A stretch of 64,000 nt of DNA, from contig CAVSDH010000011.1 of the NCBI GenBank assembly GCA_963726765.1, positions 496,001 to 560,000 on the forward strand. Reading direction: 5' to 3'. Below are positions 21,591 to 30,837 of this stretch, one piece after another; the first letter of the stretch is position 1; each line of letters opens with the position of its first letter. This stretch comes from CAIWHR01 sp963726765 (GTDB lineage Bacteria; Pseudomonadota; Gammaproteobacteria; Burkholderiales; Casimicrobiaceae). The notes below the pieces were generated by a model. The model ran no database searches and had not been told where the DNA came from. It worked only from the letters and a program-made list of their open reading frames with translations. The position numbers and the translations under genes were made by a program.

Positions 21591-21823
21591 ATCGTGATAC
21601 GATGACGCTCATGCTGTCGCGTCATTGCCGATGAAGGGCCGGGTTACGCGCTGCGGGCCTCCGCAGCGGGCGCCTGCATCCGGCACGTCGCGGCAGTTCC
21701 CGGCAACGCGAAGATCTCGACGCTCAAGACGACCTGATCCGTCGCCTCGGTCCGCTGTTGCCTTCGCGAGCGGTTCCGGGGGCGGACCGGACGCGAAGGC
21801 GGCAGACCATCAGGGTGATTGCA

Positions 21824-22933
21824 ATGCGAGTCGGATTCGTCGGTTGGCGCGGTATGGTCGGTTCGGTGCTCATGCAGCGCATGGGCGCGGAGCGCGATTT
21901 CGAGCACCTCGATCCGGTGTTCTTCTCGACATCGAGCGTCGGCGGCAAGGGTCCCTCGGTAGGCAAAGCAACGCCGCCGGTTGCGAGCGCGACCGATCTG
22001 TCGACGCTGAAATCGCTGGATGCGATCGTCACCTGCCAGGGCGGCGACTACACCAAGGAAGTGTTCCCGAAGCTGCGCTCCGCGGGCTGGAGCGGCTACT
22101 GGATCGACGCGGCGTCGGCGCTCCGAATGGCCGAGGACGCCGTCATCATTCTCGACCCCGTCAATCGCCACGTCATCGACGCCGCGCTCGCGAAAGGCGT
22201 GAAGAACTACATCGGCGGCAACTGCACCGTCAGCCTCATGATGATGGCGGTGGACGGGCTTCTCAAGCACGACCTTGTCGAGTGGATGACCTGCATGACC
22301 TACCAGGCGGCCTCCGGCGCAGGCGCGCAGAACATGCGCGAGCTCCTGCAGCAGATGGGCGAGGCGCATCTCGCCGCAAAGGGCCTGCTCGACGATCCGC
22401 AGTCGGCGATCCTCGACATCGATCGCGAGGTCGCCGGCATCCTGCGCGACGACCGTTTTCCCACGGAGCATTTCGGCGTTCCGCTCGCGGGCAGCCTGAT
22501 CCCGTGGATCGACAAGGATCTCGGCAACGGCATGAGTCGCGAGGAATGGAAGGGTGGCGCCGAGACAAACAAGATCCTCGGGCGCGAACGCTCGCCCATA
22601 CCCGTCGATTCGATCTGCGTGCGCATCGGCGCGATGCGTTGCCATTCGCAGGCGCTGACGATCAAGCTGAAACGCGACCTCCCGCTTGCCGAGATCGAGC
22701 GGATGCTCGCCGATGCCAACGATTGGGTGCGCGTCGTGCCGAACACGCGCGAGGAGAGCATCGCTCGCCTGACGCCCGCCGCGGTCACCGGGCAGCTTGA
22801 AGTGCCGATCGGCCGTCTGCGCAAGCTTGCGATGGGCGGCGATTACCTCGGGGCATTCACCGTCGGCGACCAGCTGCTGTGGGGCGCGGCCGAGCCGCTG
22901 CGGCGAATGGTCCGCATTCTGCTCGAGCGCTGA
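21824..22933 (+). CDS. asd: Aspartate-semialdehyde dehydrogenase
   Basis: It reduces beta-aspartyl phosphate to aspartate semialdehyde for lysine/DAP, threonine and methionine synthesis. The 369-residue protein begins MRVGFVGWRGMVGSVLMQRM (NADP-binding) and has catalytic Cys134 in GGNCTVSLMMMA and the substrate-binding RIGAMRCHSQALTIKLK. It belongs to the long gammaproteobacterial-type subfamily. I chose the ATG at 21824, where the fold begins, over an in-frame start at 21758. leuB-asd-fimV-truA order is common in betaproteobacteria. Confidence 0.96.
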   Translation: MRVGFVGWRGMVGSVLMQRMGAERDFEHLDPVFFSTSSVGGKGPSVGKATPPVASATDLSTLKSLDAIVTCQGGDYTKEVFPKLRSAGWSGYWIDAASALRMAEDAVIILDPVNRHVIDAALAKGVKNYIGGNCTVSLMMMAVDGLLKHDLVEWMTCMTYQAASGAGAQNMRELLQQMGEAHLAAKGLLDDPQSAILDIDREVAGILRDDRFPTEHFGVPLAGSLIPWIDKDLGNGMSREEWKGGAETNKILGRERSPIPVDSICVRIGAMRCHSQALTIKLKRDLPLAEIERMLADANDWVRVVPNTREESIARLTPAAVTGQLEVPIGRLRKLAMGGDYLGAFTVGDQLLWGAAEPLRRMVRILLER

Positions 22934-23331
22934 GTCCCCTCGGCGCGGCCGCTTGGACGGGCTGGCGCATCAACCACACTTTTGGCGCGGTTCGGGACCG
23001 AGCAGGTCGCCGATTCTCGTTTGCGCAAGTTTTGTGCGATCGGGTCCGTGTGCCGCGATGGTTGCGCGGCCCTGCGTCAGCCTGCCTTGCAGCGTGATTG
23101 CAACAGGCTGCACGAGGGAGCAAGGGGGTCCGTCCGCTACACAATAGGTTGTAGCGGTCGCCGGCACGTGGACAATCCCTTGCGCTGCGCGCAGGATATT
23201 GGCATGATTTTCGGCGGTGGCGCCGCGGATTGACCTGAAAAAAGGCAAGCTAATACCGGGGTTTAGCTTGCGTCGCTAAACCCATGATGTTATGTTTGGT
23301 TGCAGAATCCGAATTCTCGGAAAGGGTCGGT
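22934..23331. other. fimV upstream region
   Basis: About 400 bases with no convincing gene. The left two-thirds show no clear signal. The right end holds a candidate promoter and two overlapping inverted repeats, described separately. Confidence 0.6.
23230..23283 (+). promoter_or_regulatory. Candidate fimV promoter with two mutually exclusive inverted repeats
   Basis: TTGACC (23230-23235) and TAATAC (23251-23256) could be a promoter, though the 15-nt spacer is short. Two perfect 9-bp inverted repeats overlap it. Repeat A is GCAAGCTAA (23245-23253) with TTAGCTTGC (23263-23271). Repeat B is GGGTTTAGC (23259-23267) with GCTAAACCC (23275-23283). The middle arm is shared, so only one hairpin can form at a time. 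It may be an overlapping operator pair or an RNA switch in the fimV leader. Confidence 0.55.
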
Positions 23332-26067
23332 ATGCGAGCAAAACCCATCCTCACGTTCAGCCTGTTGGCTACAGCGCTTGCCCTCCCGGGCATGTGCGCA
23401 GCGCTCGGCCTCGGCAAGCTGACGGTCAACTCAGCGCTGGGTCAGCCGCTGTCGGCCCAGATCGAGCTCACGTCGGCAGCGAAAGAAGAACTCGACTCGC
23501 TAGCGGCGCGGATCGCCGATCCGTCGCTGTATCGCCAGAACAATCTCACCTACCCTGGCGCGCTTTCCCGCGCGCGGGTAACGGTTGAGCGCAACGCCAG
23601 CGGCGAGCCTTACCTCAAGATATCCACGCAGGCCCCGGTCAGCGAGCCGTTCATCGACCTGCTGGTCGAAATCAACTGGGCTTCGGGCCGCGTCGTGCGC
23701 GACTACACGTTCCTGCTCGACCCGCCGGGCTCGACGATGATCGGCGCCCCGGTGGAACCGGTGACACCGCTGCGCGCGGGTGCAGCACCGCAGCGTCCCG
23801 CCGCCGCGCCCGGGGCGGCCGCGACACCGTCTCGTCCCGCAGCGGCGGCGCCTCCGACGGCCCCCGGCGGAAGCTACACCGTCAAGCGCGGCGACACGCT
23901 GTCGAAGATTGCCAACGAGAACCTTCCGTCGACCGCCACGCTCGACCAGATGCTGGTCGCGTTGTTCCGAAACAATGCCGATGCATTCGACGGCAAGAAC
24001 ATGAACCGGCTCCGCGCCGGAGCGATCATCACGATGCCGAGCCCCGACGATGTCGGCGCAACCGCACCGCAGGAGGCGACCAAAGTGGTGCGCGTGCAGT
24101 CTTCCGACTGGCGCGCGTATCGCGACCGCGTGGCGGCCGCGGCGCCAGCCGCCGAAGGCACGGGCGGTCGTGCTGCAGGCGGCAAAATCGGAACAGCGGT
24201 CGAAGAGAAGACGCCTGCCGCGCCTGCGGGACGCGACCAGCTTCGCGTATCGCGCGAAGCGGGGCAGGGCAAGGGCACGACGGGTGCTGCGGCGGCGGAG
24301 AACGCGGCTGCCAAGGAGCAGGCACTCAAGGAAGCGCAGACGCGCGTCGCCGAGCTCGAAAAGAACGTGAAGGATTTGCAGCGCGCCATCGAATTGAAGA
24401 ACCAGACGGGCGCGCAGCTGCAGGCGCAGGCCGAAGCGGCGAAGGGAAAGGCCGCGCCCGCCGCGCCGCCGCCCACGCCGATAACCAAATCGCCGGAACC
24501 TGCGGTGGTGGCAAAGGCGCCGGAACCGGCGAAGGTCGAGCCTCCCAAGGTTGCCGAGCCTCCGAAGGCCGTGGAGCCGCCCAAGGCCGAACCGCCGAAG
24601 GCAGAGCCCCCCAAGGCTCCCGAGCCTGCGAAGGCGGTGGAGCCGCCCAAGGCTGCGGAGCCCGCGCCGGCCGAACCGCCCAAGGCCGAACCTCCCAAGG
24701 CTGCGGCGCCCAAGGCCGTGGCGAAAGCACCATCGAAGGAGCCGCCCGGATTCTTCGACGACCTGCTGTCGAACACGCCGACCTGGGCGATCGGGGCAGG
24801 TGCGCTCGCCGTGCTCGGCGGCATTGCGGCGCTCGTCGCGGCGCGCCGGCGCAAGACGACGAAATTCGAGGACAGCATCATCTCGGGCACCGACATCAAG
24901 ACGAACACGGTGTTCGGATCCACCGGCGGCGGCGTCGTCAATACCGGCGACAACTCGCTCGCGAGCGACTTCAGCAGGGAAGGCCTCGGCAACATCGACA
25001 CCGACGAAGTCGATCCCATCGCCGAAGCCGAGGTCTACCTTGCCTACGGCCGCGATGCGCAGGCCGAGGAAATCCTCAAGGAAGCACTCAAGAAGGATCC
25101 GCAGCGGCAGGAGATCTATCTCAAGCTGCTCGAGATTCACGCCCAGCACAACAAGCCGTCGGCGTTCGAAACGGTCGCGGCGGAGCTCTACTCCGTGTCG
25201 CAGGGGCAGGGCGAGGTCTGGCAGAAGGCGGTCGGCCTCGGTCGCCAGCTCGACCCCAACAATCCGATGTTCGCGGAGGGCGGCGCAGCCGCGGCGGCCG
25301 CTGCCGCTGCCGCAGCGACCGGCATGAAGACGGCCGCGGCCGGAGCGCCGGCGCACGCCGATCCACAGGCGCGGATGGACGCGCCTCACACGGCGGGCTC
25401 CGGCGTGCCGGTCGACGTCGCGAGCGATATCGGTGCCGGCAGCGGGCTCGACTTCAAGCTCGACGAGGAAATTTCCATTTCGCCCACGTCGGGCGCCAAG
25501 CCGAAATCGCCGATCGACATTCTCGCCGGCGCGGAAAGTGCGCTCGAGAAGACAGCGAAGAGCGCTACGTCGTCGACCCTCACGGCGCTCGAAAGCGCTG
25601 GCGACAAGGCGAAGGCCGCGGCGGCGACCGGTGCGGCGGCCCTTGGCAGGATGGGCGAAGGCGTTGTCGATACGACCAAGTCTGCCGCTGTCGTGCGCGA
25701 CATGGATTTCACGATCGACGCGTCGGACAGACCCGCGCCGATCGCACCCGCGACACATTCGCACGAACCTGCCATGGCCGCAGCGGGTTCGTCGGCAGCC
25801 GCGCAGGCGATCGCGCGACCGCAGGCGGCGATTGACCTCGACAAGCTCGATCTTTCGTTCGATCCGGACAAGGCGACGTTCGAGGATCCCACGCCATCCG
25901 TGCTGGACGGCCAATGGCACGACGCCGCGACCAAGCTCGACCTCGCCAAGGCGTACCAGGAGATGGGCGACGTGGAAGGTGCGCGCGAGATCCTGCAGGA
26001 AGTGCTCCACGAGGGCGACGAACAGCAGAAATCGGAAGCGCAGTCGCTGCTGTCGAAGCTCGGCTGA
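23332..26067 (+). CDS. fimV: FimV-like peptidoglycan-binding, TPR-containing polar hub protein
   Basis: FimV is a large inner-membrane protein that organises the cell pole and promotes type IV pilus assembly and twitching. The 911-residue product starts with a signal peptide (FSLLATALALPGMCAALG) and the FimV N-terminal domain (LGKLTVNSALGQPLSAQIEL). It continues with a LysM domain from about residue 181 (SYTVKRGDTLSKIA), a coiled coil, a Pro/Lys/Glu/Ala repeat track (about 380-475), a transmembrane helix near 483-505, TPR-like segments, and a C-terminal FimV TPR motif (LDLAKAYQEMGDVEGAREIL). The start at 23332 is chosen for the signal peptide. An in-frame ATG at 23284 lies at the end of the leader hairpins. 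A terminator follows. Confidence 0.93.
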   Translation: MRAKPILTFSLLATALALPGMCAALGLGKLTVNSALGQPLSAQIELTSAAKEELDSLAARIADPSLYRQNNLTYPGALSRARVTVERNASGEPYLKISTQAPVSEPFIDLLVEINWASGRVVRDYTFLLDPPGSTMIGAPVEPVTPLRAGAAPQRPAAAPGAAATPSRPAAAAPPTAPGGSYTVKRGDTLSKIANENLPSTATLDQMLVALFRNNADAFDGKNMNRLRAGAIITMPSPDDVGATAPQEATKVVRVQSSDWRAYRDRVAAAAPAAEGTGGRAAGGKIGTAVEEKTPAAPAGRDQLRVSREAGQGKGTTGAAAAENAAAKEQALKEAQTRVAELEKNVKDLQRAIELKNQTGAQLQAQAEAAKGKAAPAAPPPTPITKSPEPAVVAKAPEPAKVEPPKVAEPPKAVEPPKAEPPKAEPPKAPEPAKAVEPPKAAEPAPAEPPKAEPPKAAAPKAVAKAPSKEPPGFFDDLLSNTPTWAIGAGALAVLGGIAALVAARRRKTTKFEDSIISGTDIKTNTVFGSTGGGVVNTGDNSLASDFSREGLGNIDTDEVDPIAEAEVYLAYGRDAQAEEILKEALKKDPQRQEIYLKLLEIHAQHNKPSAFETVAAELYSVSQGQGEVWQKAVGLGRQLDPNNPMFAEGGAAAAAAAAAAATGMKTAAAGAPAHADPQARMDAPHTAGSGVPVDVASDIGAGSGLDFKLDEEISISPTSGAKPKSPIDILAGAESALEKTAKSATSSTLTALESAGDKAKAAAATGAAALGRMGEGVVDTTKSAAVVRDMDFTIDASDRPAPIAPATHSHEPAMAAAGSSAAAQAIARPQAAIDLDKLDLSFDPDKATFEDPTPSVLDGQWHDAATKLDLAKAYQEMGDVEGAREILQEVLHEGDEQQKSEAQSLLSKLG

Positions 26068-26090
26068 GCGCGATTCCCCGCACCACCGAC

Positions 26091-26122
26091 AGGCGGCGGT
26101 GCCGTATCCGCCGCCTGTTCCT
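26091..26122 (+). terminator. Terminator-like hairpin after fimV
   Basis: A perfect 9-bp stem, AGGCGGCGG (26091-26099) with CCGCCGCCT (26108-26116), 8-nt loop, then a weak T-rich tail (GTTCCTTTTG). It is 23 bases after the fimV stop. Confidence 0.7.
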
Positions 26123-26254
26123 TTTGTGGGTTCAGCGCGACGGTTCCGCGTTACCGGGCGCGATCGGGAGCGCATGATGGAATGCGCGAGGGCGGCGACC
26201 GGTAATCTTCGCTTACCTCGCTCACGCCCAACGTCCATCGCCTGATCGGGCCTC

Positions 26255-27055
26255 ATGCGCATTGCCCTCGGCCTCGAATATTCCGGCGCACCGTTCACCG
26301 GCTGGCAGTCGCAGCCTGACGGGCGCGGCGTGCAGGATGCGCTCGAGCGCGCGCTTCGCGCCATTGCCGATGCGCCGGTCCGGACGACCGCTGCCGGCCG
26401 TACCGACACCGGTGTCCACGCGACCCTGCAGATCGTCCACTTCGACTCGGAAGCGGTGCGCCCGGAGACCGCCTGGGTCCGCGGCGTCAATTCGCATCTG
26501 CCGCCTCAAATTTCGGTGCAGTGGGGGCAACCGGTACCCGGCGATTTCCACGCGCGCTTCGGGGCGCTCGCTCGCCACTACACCTACCTGCTGGTTTCCC
26601 GCGCGACGCGCCCGGCGCTCCTCGCGGGACGGGTGGGCTGGTACCATCGCCGCCTCGACATCGGCGCGATGCGCGAAGCGGCGACGGCGCTTGCCGGCAC
26701 GCACGATTTTTCCGCGTTCCGGGCCGCCGAATGCCAGGCGTCGTCACCGGTGAGGACGATGTCGATGGCCGCAGTCTCCGCCGTCGGCGAGTACACGTTG
26801 TTTGAGTTCACGGCGAATGCATTCCTGCACCACATGATCCGCAACATCGTCGGCGCGCTGGTCTACGTGGGAGCGGGCAAGGAGCCGGTCACGTGGATCG
26901 CCGACCTCCTTGCCTCGCGCGACCGCACGCGCGCGGCGCCGACGTTCGCCGCGGACGGGCTCTACCTCACGGGTGCCGACTACGATGCGCGATGGGGTTT
27001 GCCGCCGACACGGCGGGCGGTGAGTTTCACCATCGTTCGGGAGGCGTCGCGATGA
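26255..27055 (+). CDS. truA: tRNA pseudouridine(38-40) synthase TruA
   Basis: It isomerises uridines 38-40 in the anticodon stem. The 266-residue protein begins MRIALGLEYSGAPFTGWQSQ and has catalytic Asp51 in AAGRTDTGVHA, a YTYLLVSRATRP strand and C-terminal NAFLHHMIRNIVGALVYVG. The stop overlaps the trpF start (ATGA). truA-trpF-trpB-trpA is a typical betaproteobacterial operon. Confidence 0.97.
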   Translation: MRIALGLEYSGAPFTGWQSQPDGRGVQDALERALRAIADAPVRTTAAGRTDTGVHATLQIVHFDSEAVRPETAWVRGVNSHLPPQISVQWGQPVPGDFHARFGALARHYTYLLVSRATRPALLAGRVGWYHRRLDIGAMREAATALAGTHDFSAFRAAECQASSPVRTMSMAAVSAVGEYTLFEFTANAFLHHMIRNIVGALVYVGAGKEPVTWIADLLASRDRTRAAPTFAADGLYLTGADYDARWGLPPTRRAVSFTIVREASR

Positions 27056-27714
27056 TCTCGCGGACGCGGATCAAGATCTGCGGCATCACGCGGGTGGAAG
27101 ACGGCCTTGCGGCGGCGCGGTCGGGAGCGGACGCCATCGGGCTCGTGTTCTGGGACGGCACGCCGCGCGCGGTGGACTTCGAACGTGCGCGCGCGATTGT
27201 CGCGGCGCTTCCGCCGTTCGTGTCGGTCGTCGGCCTGTTCGTCGATCCGGGACGCGGTCACGTTCAGGCGACGCTTGCCGCCGTGCCGCTCCACGTCCTG
27301 CAGTTTCACGGTGACGAGCCTCCCGACTTCTGCCGCGATTTCGGGAGGCCCTACATCAAGGCTGCGCCCGTCGCCGCAGGGGCAGTCGAAGGCGGTTTGC
27401 TAGAATGGGCGGCACGTTACGAGGACGCCGCGGCGCTGCTGTTCGATTCGCCGCCCACGGGAGGCCAGCCGGGCGGCACGGGGAGGACGTTCGACTGGAG
27501 CGTGCTGCCGAAGGACTTGTCGCGGCCGCTGGTGCTTTCGGGCGGGCTCTCGCCAGCGAATGTCGCTACCGCGGTTCGCCGGGTGCGCCCGTGGGCCGTC
27601 GATGTATCGAGCGGCGTCGAATCCGTCGACGCCATGGGGATGCCGATCAAGGGCGTCAAGGATCCGGCGCGAATCGCGGCCTTCGTCGAGGCGGTGCGCA
27701 ATGCAGATGGCTGA
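27052..27714 (+). CDS. trpF: Phosphoribosylanthranilate isomerase
   Basis: A TIM-barrel enzyme of tryptophan synthesis performing an Amadori rearrangement. The 220-residue protein has the diagnostic RIKICGITRVEDGLAA (catalytic Cys), GLVF, LQFHGDEPPDFC, LLFDSPP with the active-site Asp, LSGGLSPANV and VDVSSGVES motifs. It overlaps truA by 4 bp and trpB by 14 bp, so translation is coupled. Confidence 0.97.
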   Translation: MISRTRIKICGITRVEDGLAAARSGADAIGLVFWDGTPRAVDFERARAIVAALPPFVSVVGLFVDPGRGHVQATLAAVPLHVLQFHGDEPPDFCRDFGRPYIKAAPVAAGAVEGGLLEWAARYEDAAALLFDSPPTGGQPGGTGRTFDWSVLPKDLSRPLVLSGGLSPANVATAVRRVRPWAVDVSSGVESVDAMGMPIKGVKDPARIAAFVEAVRNADG

Positions 27715-28957
27715 TCTACCGTACAACCTTCCGGACGAACGCGGACATTTCGGTCCGTACGGCGGCGTTTTCGTCGCCGAGACGCTGATTCGCGCGCTCG
27801 ACGAACTCAAGGAGCAGTACGCGCGCTACCGACGCGATCCCGCGTTCGTTGCCGAATTCGAGGACGAGCTTGCGCACTATGTCGGGCGGCCCTCGCCCGT
27901 CTATCATGCGAAGCGCTGGTCGGAAAGGGTCGGCGGCGCGCAGATATGGCTGAAGCGCGAGGACCTCAATCACACGGGCGCGCACAAGATCAACAACTGC
28001 ATCGGCCAGGCGCTCCTCGCGAGGCGCCTCGGCAAGCCACGCGTCATCGCCGAAACGGGCGCCGGGCAGCATGGCGTCGCGACCGCGACCGTGGCCGCGC
28101 GCTTCGGCATGGAATGCGTCGTGTACATGGGGTCCGAGGACATCAGGCGCCAGGCGCAGAACGTGTTCCGGATGAAGCTTCTCGGCGCCACGGTGGTGCC
28201 GGTCGAGTCGGGCAGCAGGACGCTCAAGGATGCGCTGAACGAGGCGATGCGCGACTGGGTGACCAACGTCGAGACGACTTTCTACATCATCGGCACCGTC
28301 GCGGGTCCGCACCCGTATCCGATGATGGTGCGCGACTTCCAGAGCGTGATCGGCCGCGAGTGCCTGACGCAGATGCCGGAGTCCGCAGGGCGGCAGCCCG
28401 ATGCGGTGATCGCGTGCGTCGGCGGCGGATCCAACGCCATGGGCATCTTCCATCCGTACATACCGCACGAAAACGTCCGGCTCATCGGCGTCGAGGCGGC
28501 GGGCGAAGGCATCACGACGGGAAAGCATGCCGCGTCGTTGACCGCCGGTCGCCCCGGCGTGCTGCATGGAAACCGCACGTACCTGCTGCAGGACGCCGAC
28601 GGGCAGATCGTCGAGACGCACTCCGTCTCCGCCGGCCTCGATTACCCCGGCGTCGGGCCCGAACACGCGTGGCTCAAGGACACGAAGCGCGCCGAGTACG
28701 TGTCGATCACCGACGACGAGGCGCTTCGGGCATTCCACGAATGCTGCCGCGTCGAGGGCATCATCCCCGCGCTCGAATCGGCACACGCGCTCGCTTACGC
28801 CGCGCAGCTCGCGGCGACGATGGACAAGGACAGGATCCTGCTCGTCAACCTTTCGGGGCGTGGCGACAAGGACATGAACACGGTGGCCGAGCGATCGGGG
28901 CTCAAGTTCTACTGCCGGCCGGAGTGCGATCCATCGTCCGCGCACAGAAAATCGTGA
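27701..28957 (+). CDS. trpB: Tryptophan synthase beta chain
   Basis: The PLP enzyme condenses indole with serine. The 418-residue product (TrpB1 type) has the PLP-binding Lys in HTGAHKINNCIGQ, the catalytic ETGAGQHGVATAT, phosphate-binding CVGGGSNAMG and NLSGRGDKDM near the end. I prefer the ATG at 27701, preceded by GAGG inside trpF. A second ATG at 27707 is possible. About 100 bases separate it from trpA. Confidence 0.97.
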   Translation: MQMADLPYNLPDERGHFGPYGGVFVAETLIRALDELKEQYARYRRDPAFVAEFEDELAHYVGRPSPVYHAKRWSERVGGAQIWLKREDLNHTGAHKINNCIGQALLARRLGKPRVIAETGAGQHGVATATVAARFGMECVVYMGSEDIRRQAQNVFRMKLLGATVVPVESGSRTLKDALNEAMRDWVTNVETTFYIIGTVAGPHPYPMMVRDFQSVIGRECLTQMPESAGRQPDAVIACVGGGSNAMGIFHPYIPHENVRLIGVEAAGEGITTGKHAASLTAGRPGVLHGNRTYLLQDADGQIVETHSVSAGLDYPGVGPEHAWLKDTKRAEYVSITDDEALRAFHECCRVEGIIPALESAHALAYAAQLAATMDKDRILLVNLSGRGDKDMNTVAERSGLKFYCRPECDPSSAHRKS

Positions 28958-29060
28958 ACGATGGGATCAGGCAGGCCAGGGGACGGATGCCGGTGCTTTC
29001 CGACGGCAACGCAGTGGCGCCTGGTCTCGACGCCGCGCAGGCATTCGAAGTTGACCTGAA

Positions 29061-29927
29061 TTGAACCGGATCGACGCCACTTTCGCGGACCTCCGCGCCG
29101 CCGGACGCGCCGGGCTCATCCCGTACGTCACGGTCGGCGACCCGACGCTCGCGCTGACGCTGCCCATCATGCACGCGCTGGTCGCGGCCGGTGCCGATGT
29201 GATCGAGCTCGGAGTTCCATTTTCCGATCCAATGGCCGACGGACCCGTGATTCAGCGCGCGTCCGAACGGGCTCTCGCGCAGCACGTCGGCCTGAAGGAC
29301 GTGTTGGCCACGGTCGCCTCGTTCCGCACGACCGATACGGTCACGCCGATCGTGCTGATGGGCTACGCCAACCCGATCGAGGCGATGGGCGTGACGGCCT
29401 TCGCCGACAGGGCGCGCAGTTCCGGCGTCGACGGCGTGCTCGTCGTCGACTATCCACCCGAGGAGGCGCGCGAGTTCGCGGCGCTCCTCGACGCGCGCGC
29501 GATCGCCCCGATCTTCCTGCTGTCGCCGACGACGCCGGATTCTCGCATTGCCGCGGTCGCGAAGATCGCGCGCGGTTATGTCTATTACGTTTCGCTGAAG
29601 GGCGTCACGGGAGCGGGCCACCTCGATACCACCGAAGTCGCACGCAAGCTGGACGCGATTCGCCGGCATGTACCGCTGCCGGTCGGCGTCGGGTTCGGCA
29701 TTCGCGACGCCGCGAGTGCGCAGGCGCTTGCCGCGCACGCCGACGCAGTGGTCATCGGCAGCCGCATCATCCAGGAAATCGAACGGGGTGCGCCGGAGTC
29801 CGCGGCGGAACGCGCCGGGGCGTGGCTTGCAGGAATCCGCAGCGCGCTCGATTCGAGACCGGGTTCCGGTCCGCTCGTACGCGGCGCAGCGGCGACTTCA
29901 GCGGCGCCTGTGCGCGCCGCCAAGTGA
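29061..29927 (+). CDS. trpA: Tryptophan synthase alpha chain
   Basis: TrpA cleaves indole-3-glycerol phosphate and channels indole to TrpB. The 288-residue TIM barrel shows the catalytic Glu in VIELGVPFSDPMADGP, the catalytic Asp context VDGVLVVDYPPEE, YYVSLKGVTGAGHLD and GVGFGIRDAASA. The start is TTG at 29061, immediately before conserved NRIDATFADLRAAGRAGLIPY. An Ala/Pro-rich C-terminal tail extends past the usual end of about 265 residues. Confidence 0.96.
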   Translation: MNRIDATFADLRAAGRAGLIPYVTVGDPTLALTLPIMHALVAAGADVIELGVPFSDPMADGPVIQRASERALAQHVGLKDVLATVASFRTTDTVTPIVLMGYANPIEAMGVTAFADRARSSGVDGVLVVDYPPEEAREFAALLDARAIAPIFLLSPTTPDSRIAAVAKIARGYVYYVSLKGVTGAGHLDTTEVARKLDAIRRHVPLPVGVGFGIRDAASAQALAAHADAVVIGSRIIQEIERGAPESAAERAGAWLAGIRSALDSRPGSGPLVRGAAATSAAPVRAAK

Positions 29928-29949
29928 ACGGGACGCGACGGAGACCGCG

Positions 29950-30819
29950 ATGAGCTGGCTGCAGAAACTCCTGCCCCCGCGCATAAAGAGCACCTCCGGG
30001 GTCAAGAAGACCGCGGTGCCCGAGGGACTGTGGATCAAGTGCCCCGCGTGCGAGGCCGTGCTCTACCGGACCGACCTCGAGAACAACCTCTTCGTGTGCC
30101 CGAAGTGCGCACACCACCAGCGCGTGCCGGCGCGCGAGCGCATCGAGCAGCTGCTCGATCCCGAAGGCCGTTTCGAGATCGGCTCCGAAGTGGTGCCGGT
30201 CGACAGTCTCAAGTTCAAGGACCAGAAGAAATATCCGGAGCGACTCGCCGCTGCGCTCGAAGAGACGGGCGAGACCGACGCGCTCGTCGTCATGCAGGGC
30301 AGCGTCAAGGGTGTGCCGCTCGTGCTGGCGTGCTTCGAGTTCGAGTTCATGGGCGGATCGATGGGGTCGGTGGTGGGCGAGCGCTTCGTGCGCGGCGTCC
30401 GCGTCGCGTACGAAAGCCGCGTGCCGTTCGTCTGCATTTCGGCCTCGGGCGGCGCGCGGATGCAGGAGGGCGTGAACTCGCTGTTCCAGATGGCGAAGAC
30501 GACTGCCGTGCTGCAGGAACTGACGAAGGCGCACCTGCCGTTCGTGTCGATTCTCACGGACCCGACGATGGGCGGCGTGTCGGCATCGTTCGCGTTCGTC
30601 GCGGACCTCGTGCTGGCCGAGCCCGGTGCGCTGATCGGATTCGCCGGCCCGCGCGTGATCGAGCAGACGGTGCGCGAGAAGCTGCCCGAGGGTTTCCAGC
30701 GCTCGGAGTTCCTGATCGAAAAGGGCGCGCTCGACATGATCGTCGATCGCCGCCAGTTGCGCGACGAGCTGCCGCGGCTGCTCGCGATGCTGACCAAGCA
30801 GCCGTCACCGGCGACCTGA
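29950..30819 (+). CDS. accD: Acetyl-CoA carboxylase carboxyltransferase subunit beta
   Basis: AccD with AccA transfers carboxyl from biotin to acetyl-CoA, making malonyl-CoA. The 289-residue protein begins MSWLQKLLPPRIKS, has an N-terminal four-Cys zinc ribbon (Cys31, 34, 50, 53), the crotonase-type core with EFMGGSMGSVVGERF, and SASGGARMQEG and DPTMGGVSASFA motifs. It follows trpA after 22 bases. The stop TGA (30817-30819) is followed in the same reading frame by folC. Confidence 0.97.
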   Translation: MSWLQKLLPPRIKSTSGVKKTAVPEGLWIKCPACEAVLYRTDLENNLFVCPKCAHHQRVPARERIEQLLDPEGRFEIGSEVVPVDSLKFKDQKKYPERLAAALEETGETDALVVMQGSVKGVPLVLACFEFEFMGGSMGSVVGERFVRGVRVAYESRVPFVCISASGGARMQEGVNSLFQMAKTTAVLQELTKAHLPFVSILTDPTMGGVSASFAFVADLVLAEPGALIGFAGPRVIEQTVREKLPEGFQRSEFLIEKGALDMIVDRRQLRDELPRLLAMLTKQPSPAT

Positions 30820-30837
30820 GACCGGGGTCGGACCGAC

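Noticed and set aside
24535..24735. Repeat array considered as a CRISPR-like or minisatellite element
   Set aside because: The repetition comes from PPKA-type codons inside fimV. There are no spacers and no conserved direct repeat of CRISPR length.
23500..26490. Very long minus-strand open frame (about 1,000 codons) across fimV and truA
   Set aside because: Its product is Arg/His/Gly-rich with no domain. It is the antisense shadow of fimV, caused by high GC and codon bias.
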